In this document: one piece after another, positions 17,497 through 23,799 of the stretch
How positions within the stretch are numbered: position 1 is the first letter of the stretch
Layout: each line of letters starts with the position of its first letter
Assembly: GCA_964432875.1 (NCBI GenBank)
Contig: CAYSPJ010000008.1
Location: forward strand, 15,673 to 79,672
Direction of reading: 5' to 3'
DNA: 64,000 nt
Source: JACJYE01 sp964432875
GTDB taxonomy: Bacteria; Bacteroidota; Bacteroidia; Chitinophagales; Saprospiraceae
The notes under the pieces: model-generated
The model's input: only the letters and a program-made list of their open reading frames with translations
What the model was told of the DNA's origin: nothing
Databases searched by the model: none
Made by a program: the position numbers and the translations under genes

Positions 17497-18159
17497 ATGG
17501 CTGCCACACCAGATACTTACCTTACCCTTAGCGGGCCCAGTTTGGGCGAATTCCGTGACCGGGGCAGCAAATTCCTGGCTTATGCTTTCCCTGCATATAC
17601 CGAGCTGGAATGGGCTGCCTGCCTGGAAGAAGTCCGTAAAGAGCACCCCAAAGCACGCCACCATTGCTATGCTTACCGCCTAGGGCTGGACGGCAACAAC
17701 TTTCGTGCTAATGACGATGGAGAACCCAGCGGCACCGCTGGCCGGCCCATCCTCGGCCAAATCGACAGTTTCGGCCTATCCAATGTCATCGTTATTGTGG
17801 TGCGCTACTTTGGCGGCACACTGCTCGGCACTTCCGGCCTGATCAACGCCTACAAGCTCAGCACAGCAGCCGCTTTGAAGAATGCGGAAATCATTGAAAA
17901 AACCGTCGAAGATATCTATCGCCTTACATTTGATTATGTACTGATGAGCCAGGCGATGAATGCGATCAAAACCCTCGGCCTGGAAATGGTAAGCCAAGAA
18001 TTTGGCGAGCGCGGCCTGGTCGATATCGCCATCCGTAAAAGCTTGGCTGCCGATATGCTCCGGCAGCTCAAAGCAAGCGTAGCCAACTTGTATCTGGAAG
18101 AAGTGGACGGGTTGTCGGCCATCGAAGGCTTTGAGGTGGAATATCGCTATACGAGATAG
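17497..18159 (+). CDS. YigZ/IMPACT family protein
   Basis: 220 residues. The family signatures are plain: SKFLAYAFPAYTELEW near the start, then HHCYAYRLG, DDGEPSGTAGRPIL and NVIVIVVRYFGGTLLGTSGL with YKLSTAAAL. The C-terminal DUF1949-like ferredoxin fold follows from about residue 140. The eukaryotic homologue IMPACT modulates Gcn2 signalling; the bacterial YigZ function is not settled, although a structural RNA- or translation-factor-binding role has been proposed. It sits 10 nt after the S9 peptidase gene, which suggests one transcript, and is convergent with the DUF434 gene, whose stop is 38 nt away. Confidence 0.93.
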   Translation: MAATPDTYLTLSGPSLGEFRDRGSKFLAYAFPAYTELEWAACLEEVRKEHPKARHHCYAYRLGLDGNNFRANDDGEPSGTAGRPILGQIDSFGLSNVIVIVVRYFGGTLLGTSGLINAYKLSTAAALKNAEIIEKTVEDIYRLTFDYVLMSQAMNAIKTLGLEMVSQEFGERGLVDIAIRKSLAADMLRQLKASVANLYLEEVDGLSAIEGFEVEYRYTR

Positions 18160-18197
18160 CAGGCAAAGCAAACCCTGTCATCAATCCTACTCCTCGC

Positions 18198-18932
18198 TCA
18201 ATCTCCTCCCGCCAAAGCCCCCAGCGGAAGAATGGCCGCCTGCGGCACGAAACGTTCGATGACGTAACGCGCCAAGTTGAACCAGCTGGAGGCATGGTCT
18301 AGCACCACACTGTCAGAAGATGCGGCGGGGACAGGGCTTTCCTTGAGGGCCGTATCGGGATTGAAGAGCAGCTCTACCTCCCACTGCCAGCGATGCTCAA
18401 CGGCAGCTTCCAACAGGGCTTGTTTCAGGCGCCCACTATTGGAAACCGGGCGATCGAGATACCACTTAGCATGAGTTATACCCAGCGTTTCCAAGGCCTG
18501 GCCTGCCAAAAGGATCGCCTGCTCGGTTTCAATGACTCGCCGATAGGAGCCGTGGATACTGGCCAAATCGCGCAAGCAACCATCTACCCCCTCCAGCAAC
18601 ATGCCGCCCGATAGGGCGCTTTCGATAGTGATAAGCAGGTTAAAACCGTCAATACAGATCGCTTGCCCACGCAGCTCTTCGGGCGGCAGGAGATGGGCAA
18701 GCCGTCGGGCAGCTGACTGGACGGAGCAAGCACAACGGCCTACCGCCAGCCTCTGGCGGCTATGTAGGCGATAGCGGTCGCCCACCAGCTTCAGCGCAGC
18801 GCGCTCGGTATAACCATGCGAGAGCAACCAGGACAAATCACGAACCCCTTGTTGCAAGGCCGGCAACTGCTTAATAGTAAAAAGATGGGCATCGGCGGGG
18901 TGCTGCCCCCGGTGTTTGCGTTTGTCTGGCAT
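18198..18932 (-). CDS. DUF434 / DUF5616 domain protein
   Basis: 244 residues. The N-terminal part (about 5-60) matches the DUF434 pattern: RKHRGQHPADAHLF, LPALQQGVRDLSWLLSHGYT and ALKLVGDRYRLHSRQRLAVG. The second part begins QAICIDGFNLLITIESALSG and continues with DGCLRDLASIHGSYRR, as in DUF5616, which usually follows DUF434. Conserved Asp, Asn and Glu in IDGFN and TIE hint at a nucleic-acid or nucleotide enzyme (PIN-like appearance), but this is my inference. No signal peptide; cytoplasmic. It is the last gene before the AT-rich interval holding the repeated terminator elements and is read in the same direction as them. Confidence 0.8.
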   Translation of the reverse strand: MPDKRKHRGQHPADAHLFTIKQLPALQQGVRDLSWLLSHGYTERAALKLVGDRYRLHSRQRLAVGRCACSVQSAARRLAHLLPPEELRGQAICIDGFNLLITIESALSGGMLLEGVDGCLRDLASIHGSYRRVIETEQAILLAGQALETLGITHAKWYLDRPVSNSGRLKQALLEAAVEHRWQWEVELLFNPDTALKESPVPAASSDSVVLDHASSWFNLARYVIERFVPQAAILPLGALAGGD

Positions 18933-19029
18933 GGTCTAAAAATAGCCGATTTTTCTTTGCCATGCTCTGTTTGACTCTTTTTTATTTATTTGGATTTCTC
19001 AACGCTTGCATCGAAAAGGGTGTAGGAAT

Positions 19030-19066
19030 GCTCTTAAAAACAAAGGCCGCGCCATTAGGCGCGGCC
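19030..19066 (-). terminator. Minus-strand terminator of element 1
   Basis: A perfect 9-bp GC stem (GGCCGCGCC at 19045-19053 with GGCGCGGCC at 19058-19066) around ATTA. Read on the minus strand it is followed by TTTGTTTTT. It lies 11 nt after the TAA that closes the shared motif of element 1. Confidence 0.85.
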
Positions 19067-19075
19067 TCGTACAAT

Positions 19076-19103
19076 AATTATAATCCCATGAACATATCCT
19101 GAT
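19076..19103 (-). repeat. 28-nt repeated motif, element 1
   Basis: This segment is identical over 28 nt to 19232-19259. On the minus strand it reads ATCAGGATATG, TTCATGGGATT, ATAATT in succession and could end a small peptide QDMFMGL-stop. In this copy an in-frame TAG lies 15 codons before the stop (QEVVAHIN precedes QDMFMGL), so no ATG-started peptide longer than the last four residues fits. Confidence 0.9.
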
Positions 19104-19183
19104 TAATGTGCGCAACAACCTCCTGCTACTCGCCTCCTACCCTGCTGGCGCTGCACTGTATATTGCTGGAAAAATTGAATCTG

Positions 19184-19224
19184 AAAAAGTTAGCAAGCCG
19201 CCTGGCAATGACAGACGGCTCGCT
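19184..19224 (-). terminator. Minus-strand terminator of element 2
   Basis: A 13-bp stem, 19192-19204 against 19212-19224, with a 7-nt loop. The two imperfect positions are A-C on the plus strand but G-U wobbles on the minus strand, so the hairpin is built for minus-strand RNA. AACTTTTTC follows it on that strand. Confidence 0.8.
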
Positions 19225-19231
19225 ACTAACA

Positions 19232-19259
19232 AATTATAATCCCATGAACATATCCTGAT
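19232..19259 (-). repeat. 28-nt repeated motif, element 2
   Basis: Second, identical copy of the motif at 19076-19103, spaced 156 nt from it and 8 nt before its own terminator stem on the minus strand. In this copy the motif ends an open 33-codon frame (19234-19335). Confidence 0.9.
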
Positions 19260-19335
19260 GATGGTTGGCTACCTCTTGCGGCTGCCAGGTGTCAACTCCA
19301 CTATCTCTCTTTTCACGATACAAATATGCGGGCAT
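19234..19335 (-). CDS. Possible 33-residue small protein, or part of a small RNA
   Basis: An ATG-started frame on the minus strand begins MPAYLYREKR and ends HHQDMFMGL. The last part aligns at the peptide level with the neighbouring element 1 (QEV-ANHHQDMFMGL against QEVVAHINQDMFMGL) with several differences at silent codon positions (CAA/CAG, GTA/GTT), which favours translation. Against it, a likely promoter (TTTG at 19349-19352, 20-nt spacer, CATATTTG at 19321-19328 on the minus strand) overlaps the ATG, so a transcript starting there would miss the first codons. Element 1 also has a stop in the same frame. A non-coding RNA remains equally possible. No family is recognised. Confidence 0.35.
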   Translation of the reverse strand: MPAYLYREKRDSGVDTWQPQEVANHHQDMFMGL

Positions 19336-19352
19336 CTTAGCGGCAAAACAAA
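19321..19352 (-). promoter_or_regulatory. Candidate promoter of element 2
   Basis: On the minus strand: TTTG (19349-19352), 20-nt spacer, CATATTTG (19321-19328), one base from the TAnnTTTG consensus. It would start transcription near 19313, giving an RNA of roughly 125-130 nt to the terminator at 19184-19224. Confidence 0.45.
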
Positions 19353-19490
19353 GACAAAAATCAAACATTGTGAAAAATAAAAAAAAACAATATGTTAATA
19401 CTTAAAACAAAACAAGCTGTTGTTAAGCTTACTAAATATTATGTTTACAGTAAAACATGAATCTGAGTGAAATAAACATGATTGAGGGGC

Positions 19491-19519
19491 AAAAAAAAAG
19501 CCGCACAAAAATGTGCGAC
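19491..19519 (-). terminator. Minus-strand terminator of element 3 / surface-protein gene
   Basis: An 8-bp stem (19500-19507 with 19512-19519, one G-U on the minus strand) around AAAA, followed on the minus strand by nine Ts. It lies about 160 nt after the stop of the surface-protein gene and probably ends its mRNA. Confidence 0.8.
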
Positions 19520-19531
19520 TCACTAGCAATG

Positions 19532-19551
19532 ATTATAATTCCACGAATATT
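19532..19551 (-). repeat. Degenerate third copy of the repeated motif
   Basis: Aligned without gaps to the 28-nt motif, most of these 20 positions match and the differences near the core are transitions. Like the other two copies it lies about 12 nt before a minus-strand terminator stem. Similarity could be chance in AT-rich DNA, but the matching position relative to the hairpin argues against that. Confidence 0.5.
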
Positions 19552-19681
19552 AAAAAGCAATGAATTTCAATTTAGTAACGGCGTTTGGATTAACAATATT
19601 ACAAAACATTTCGCAATGCTGGAAATTTTTCGTGTTTTATTTCCACATTTTACTCCAAAAAGCCCCCTTTTAGGCTATTTT

Positions 19682-21976
19682 TCAGTGAATAACCTGAAAT
19701 TTCTTGTTGATCAACCCCTGCGGGGTGTAGACACTGAGCACATAAAGCCCATCGGTAAGCTGGCTAACCGGCAACTGCATGCGGCGGGCAGCAACACGGC
19801 CAGAGTTAAAGACTTGCCTGCCATCCAAAGCATGGATGAGGATGCGCTCAAACTCCTGCCCTCCATTAAGGTGGACGTTGACGAAGCCCAGGTTAGTGGG
19901 GTTGGGGTAGACTTTGAGTAGGTTTTCTAACTTGATTTCTGGCTTTTCTGCTTCGCCAGGAGCGACGATGCGCAGCGTGAAATCGGAAATCTTCACCCCA
20001 TAGGTCATCCCTTCGCCATTCATGGTAGTCGCCATACCTCCNNNNNNNNNNNNNNNNNNNNNNNNNNNNNNNNNNNNNNNNNNNNNNNNNNNNNNNNNNN
20101 NNNNNNNNNNNNNNNNNNNNNNNNNNNNNNNNNNNNNNNNNGCTAACTCGACCAGGTCGCCAGGAGAAGCAAAAACATCTCCTTCCAGGATGATTTCGTA
20201 CTCCAAATAAGGTACGTTGACCGGCGTCAGAGAGCGAGCTTTGCCGTAAAACTGGCTGATAGCGAAGGTATCCAGGCCAGTAATCAGGCTATCACCATCA
20301 GTATCCAGGTGCTTGAGGTCGATATAGAGCTGCTGGAAGGGGTTATCCCAGTCATCGCCGTACTGGCCGTACCATAAATCCAAGTTGACTTCGGGTCGCG
20401 GCCGGCCTACTTCACCCATGCGCAGGCCCAAGGGCAGAAGGTCTTCCATATTGACTGCACCGTCGAAGTTAGTGTCTCCCGGCCAAACACAATCATCAAA
20501 ACACATCGGGCCGTTGCCATCGCCGATATCCAGGATGTCGACATATACTTTTACGGTCCTTTCATAGCTACAGATGCCATTGGAGAGGACGCAATATTGC
20601 AACTCGAAGTCATCTTGCCCGCTATTGACCCCATCGGCGGGGATGTAGAGGACGATATTGTAACCAGTGACTTGCTGCCCATAAATCACGGTATCTACCG
20701 GGCCCGCCAGGAAAGAGACGGTACCCAATTCAGCCGGAGCCTCAACCTCGAAGGAAAACTGGCTGATGGGCACGCTATACCCGATGATGAGTGGAGTCTG
20801 CTTGGGGGTTGACAAGTAAAAGGTGCTTGCCGAAGGCTCAAAATTGCTCACAAACACATATGCTGTAGCAAATTCTACCTTGTTAGGGTTGTTCGGTTCG
20901 CAGATGGAGTAGGTAAACCAGTCCACACCGGTGAAGCCGGGTGCCGGGGTGTAGCGAACCACGCCTTTAGCATCCTGGCTTGCAACCCATTGTGCTGTGC
21001 CGTAATGAGCAGGAGAGATTTGAAAGCAGCCTGAATTTGCACCATAAAGATCGTTGGCCAATACATTGAATTCCTGCTGGCCATCGTAAGGTGTAATATA
21101 GAAGCGGTCGTCAAAAGCAAAGGTGTTATCTTTGAGGTCCAGCACTTTAATCTGGACTACTTTATCGGCCCCGTAATAGTCAAAGAGGATGTAATCGAAA
21201 CCGACGTAATCGGGATATGGCATATAAATCGGGACATTGGCCGCGTCATTGTAGGTGCCATGCGAAGGTGAACCAGCAAGGATGTAGCCATTCGGCACAA
21301 AGACGTTCTGGGGTTGGTTTTTCCGGGTAAAGATTTTAATCGTATCAGGGCTGGAGCCATTTTCACCTAATACGACGATGCTCACCGTCCCGTTATCGCA
21401 GGAGCCCAAATCGTCACAAGCCACATAGTTCAGGTAGGCGACGCCTTGAAAGCCGGGGGCAGGAGTAAAGGTGATGGTAGAGTCGGCAGGGCTCATGGCC
21501 GCAATACCATTGTTAATCATGGAGATGCTCTTGAGGATGATGGTCCCGTTGCTGGTGGAGTCGTTTTGCAATACGTTGATGGTGACCGGCTGGCCTGAGT
21601 TGGTGGTTACATTGTCATGAACAGCGACGACCTGAGAGGGCATCACGGTGAAATGGTATTCGCGATTGACAAAGGTAACAACATTGCCTAGGACTTTCCA
21701 AATGCGGAAGCGCACCAAATCATTGCCCACAAAATCTTGATCAGGGGTATAAGCCAGATTGTAATGATATTGAGGGGACTGTGGGTAGGTAATGGTACCG
21801 TGTTCTGGCGCTAAAAGGACATTAGGGGCGTTGGGTTGTGAGATAAAGGTGTCCCGATAAGTCTGCCCCTGGAACACTAAAACATTGACCACCTCCGTCT
21901 GGGCAGAAGCCAATAGAGGCACGCCCAACGCCAATAAGAAGGTGAACAATATTTTTTTGCGTAAAAATACATTCAT
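19682..21976 (-). CDS. T9SS type A sorted surface protein with dockerin-like segment (contains assembly gap)
   Basis: About 764 residues, but 100 Ns (20042-20141) hide part of it. Signal peptide: MNVFLRKKILFTFLLALGVP, then LLASAQ. Residues about 25-480 are repeated cadherin/Ig-like modules rich in phrases such as ARKNQPQNVFVPNG-type loops, FNVLANDLYGA and VRYTPAPGFTGVDWFTYSIC. Near residue 495-580 lie two acidic, calcium-loop-like stretches, PGDTNFDGAVNMEDLLPLG and LDTDGDSLITGLDTFAISQF, spaced as in dockerin-like EF-hand pairs. The C-terminus, LLKVYPNPTNLGFVNVHL to GLYVLSVYTPQGLINKKFQV, is a T9SS type A sorting domain. It should be exported and attached at the cell surface. The frame is the same on both sides of the gap only for the arbitrary gap length. 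Confidence 0.85.
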   Translation of the reverse strand: MNVFLRKKILFTFLLALGVPLLASAQTEVVNVLVFQGQTYRDTFISQPNAPNVLLAPEHGTITYPQSPQYHYNLAYTPDQDFVGNDLVRFRIWKVLGNVVTFVNREYHFTVMPSQVVAVHDNVTTNSGQPVTINVLQNDSTSNGTIILKSISMINNGIAAMSPADSTITFTPAPGFQGVAYLNYVACDDLGSCDNGTVSIVVLGENGSSPDTIKIFTRKNQPQNVFVPNGYILAGSPSHGTYNDAANVPIYMPYPDYVGFDYILFDYYGADKVVQIKVLDLKDNTFAFDDRFYITPYDGQQEFNVLANDLYGANSGCFQISPAHYGTAQWVASQDAKGVVRYTPAPGFTGVDWFTYSICEPNNPNKVEFATAYVFVSNFEPSASTFYLSTPKQTPLIIGYSVPISQFSFEVEAPAELGTVSFLAGPVDTVIYGQQVTGYNIVLYIPADGVNSGQDDFELQYCVLSNGICSYERTVKVYVDILDIGDGNGPMCFDDCVWPGDTNFDGAVNMEDLLPLGLRMGEVGRPRPEVNLDLWYGQYGDDWDNPFQQLYIDLKHLDTDGDSLITGLDTFAISQFYGKARSLTPVNVPYLEYEIILEGDVFASPGDLVELXXXXXXXXXXXXXXXXXXXXXXXXXXXXXXXXXXGGMATTMNGEGMTYGVKISDFTLRIVAPGEAEKPEIKLENLLKVYPNPTNLGFVNVHLNGGQEFERILIHALDGRQVFNSGRVAARRMQLPVSQLTDGLYVLSVYTPQGLINKKFQVIH
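20042..20141. other. Assembly gap (100 Ns)
   Basis: Exactly 100 Ns, the customary placeholder for a scaffold join of unknown size. It falls inside the surface-protein gene between its dockerin-like region and its sorting domain. Confidence 0.99.
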
Positions 21977-22301
21977 GGCTCGTGGATTTTTTAATCATTG
22001 CTAATTCTAAAAAGGGCTAATCATTGCTTTGCCCGGGCAAGATACGACTTTTATTTACATTCTACGAAAATTTTTTTTGCTTGTTTCAAATTCACCGGTA
22101 ATTTTGAGTGGCTTTTCCCGTTTGAAATGCCGACAGCCGGGAGTTTGAGGTTAAGCGCTGGCTATACCCCAGTCGAAATTACCCGTTTCAGGGTATTTCA
22201 GCTCAGGCGGCAGCTTAGTTTTGGAGCCAAGGGGGAGTTTGCCCTCCCCGATGCCTTATCCCATTCCCCTAAGCCCCTGCAAATATAAAGTAATCTTTAA
22301 T
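21977..22301. other. 325-bp divergent intergenic region
   Basis: It separates two divergent genes. A 12-bp palindrome TTGCCCGGGCAA lies at 22029-22040. TAGTTTTG at 22216-22223 fits a plus-strand -7 box for the gene at 22302. TATATTTG on the minus strand at 22280-22287, with TTG 19 nt beyond it (22307-22309), fits a full promoter firing toward the surface-protein gene and would give it a leader of nearly 300 nt. No coding sequence is seen. Confidence 0.5.
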
Positions 22302-23723
22302 ATGTACAACAGTAAATTGTACGCTATCCTGGAACACTTCGACAAGTATGAGCAGAACCGCTGCCGAAAGTACATCCAGTCGCCCTATTTTAACCCCAGC
22401 GAAGAACTGGCGACCCTCTATGAGCTTTTCATCGAAGCTATCAACCAGCAAGCCCCCTCAAAACTGGAAAAAGAAGCGCTATGGGAGGCGATCCAACCCA
22501 AGAGGGCTTTTGATGATGTCAGGTTCCGCAAGTATTGTTCTGACTTGCTCAAGCTGATTGAAGGCTTTATGGCCCAGACTACTTATGAAACCAAGCAGCT
22601 GCAGCAAGCCACCTACTTGATGGAGGCGGTGGCGAAGAAAAAAGTGCCGGCGCTGTACAGCACTGCCATGCGTACCGCTCGGAGGCTATCCGAAAAACAA
22701 CCTTATCGCTCAGCCGAATATTATTATCATCAGTACAGTATTGAGCAGAACTACTACAATCTGACCGAATTTGAGACCAAACGCTCCAACCGCACCAACA
22801 TTGAGGACATCGCCAATAATCTCGATATCTTTTACCTGGCGGAGAAGCTAAGGATCTTATGTGCAGCAATTACCCAACAGACTTTTGTCTCGCATGATTA
22901 TGAGTTGCTGTTTATAAAAGACATTATCAGGCATCTCGAAAACTTCGACGCCGAGAAATACCCCCCTATTGCTGTCTATTACCAAATCTACCTCACCTTA
23001 ACGGATACCGAAGATGAAAGCCACTACTTCAAGTTAAAAAAGCTGCTGGAACGATATGGCTTGTTGTTTCCTCCCAGCGAGGCCAGGGATATCCTCTACA
23101 TCTCTGCACAAAACTATTGCATCCGGAAAATCAACCTTGGCCACCTAAAATTCATGGAGGAGCTTTTCCAATTGTACCTGGACTTGCTGGACAAAGGCAT
23201 CCTGACGGCAGAGGGTGAACTATCGCCCTGGTATTTTAAAAATATCGTGGTTATTGCATTGCGGTTGGGCAAGTATGACTGGACTGAAAAGTTTATCAAA
23301 GACTATCAGGATAGCCTCCCGGAATCTTCACGAGAAAATGCCGTAACCTATAATCTTGCTCAAGTATATTTTTATCAAAAAAGGCATGAAGAGGTCATAA
23401 AATTACTACAAACCGTTGAATACGATGATGTTGCATACAACCTTGGCTCAAAATCGATGTTGCTTGCGACCTATTACGAAACCGACGAGATTGAACCGCT
23501 TTACTCCCTTTTTGAGAGCTTTAGGGCATTCTTGAACCGTCATAAAGATATCCCTGCCGAAAGGCGGGAGAGCTATTTGAACCTGATCAAATTCACAAAG
23601 AAACTGACCAGGATCGTCCCTGGTGAAAAGCGGGAGCTAACAAAGATCAGGGATGATGCCGAACGGGTAAAGAACATCGCAAGCTTCAACTGGCTACAAG
23701 AGAAAATCGCCGAGTTGGAATAG
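22302..23723 (+). CDS. All-helical (TPR-like) protein of unknown function
   Basis: 473 residues from the ATG at 22302 (MYNSKLYAILEHFDKYEQNR); the longer open frame starting at 22221 adds a proline-rich stretch without support. There is no signal peptide or membrane segment. The whole chain is predicted helical, with repeated helix pairs containing aromatic and acidic residues (SPYFNPSEELATLYELFIEA, RSAEYYYHQYSIEQNYYNLT, LAQVYFYQKRHEEVIKLLQT). This resembles degenerate tetratricopeptide repeats, and such proteins act as protein-protein scaffolds. I know of no named family. It is convergent with ppdK, with a shared terminator hairpin between them. Function unknown. Confidence 0.75.
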   Translation: MYNSKLYAILEHFDKYEQNRCRKYIQSPYFNPSEELATLYELFIEAINQQAPSKLEKEALWEAIQPKRAFDDVRFRKYCSDLLKLIEGFMAQTTYETKQLQQATYLMEAVAKKKVPALYSTAMRTARRLSEKQPYRSAEYYYHQYSIEQNYYNLTEFETKRSNRTNIEDIANNLDIFYLAEKLRILCAAITQQTFVSHDYELLFIKDIIRHLENFDAEKYPPIAVYYQIYLTLTDTEDESHYFKLKKLLERYGLLFPPSEARDILYISAQNYCIRKINLGHLKFMEELFQLYLDLLDKGILTAEGELSPWYFKNIVVIALRLGKYDWTEKFIKDYQDSLPESSRENAVTYNLAQVYFYQKRHEEVIKLLQTVEYDDVAYNLGSKSMLLATYYETDEIEPLYSLFESFRAFLNRHKDIPAERRESYLNLIKFTKKLTRIVPGEKRELTKIRDDAERVKNIASFNWLQEKIAELE

Positions 23724-23739
23724 CCTCTCCCTTGAAACG

Positions 23740-23769
23740 CCAAAGGCGCAGTCTATACTGCGCCTTTGG
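23740..23769. terminator. Bidirectional terminator between convergent genes
   Basis: A perfect 12-bp stem, CCAAAGGCGCAG with CTGCGCCTTTGG, around a 6-nt loop, between the stops of the helical protein (23723) and ppdK (23800). Short T-rich stretches follow on both strands (TTTATC and CGTTTC), so it may serve both genes. Confidence 0.7.
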
Positions 23770-23799
23770 TTTATCTACACCCCAAGCTTAAGGGCATGT

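Larger units (their letters stand above)
18933..19681. other. 749-bp gene-poor interval with three terminator-linked repeats
   Basis: Between the DUF434 gene and the surface-protein stop there is no conventional gene. The interval holds three minus-strand units, each a shared motif 8-13 nt before a terminator hairpin (hairpins at 19045-19066, 19192-19224 and 19500-19519), and one candidate promoter. The stretch 19353-19490 is AT-rich with no further structure that I can support. Confidence 0.7.

Noticed and set aside
19030..19552. CRISPR array
   Set aside because: There are only two perfect copies and one degenerate copy, the spacing is irregular (156 and about 300 nt), and each copy is tied to a terminator hairpin; no cas genes are present.
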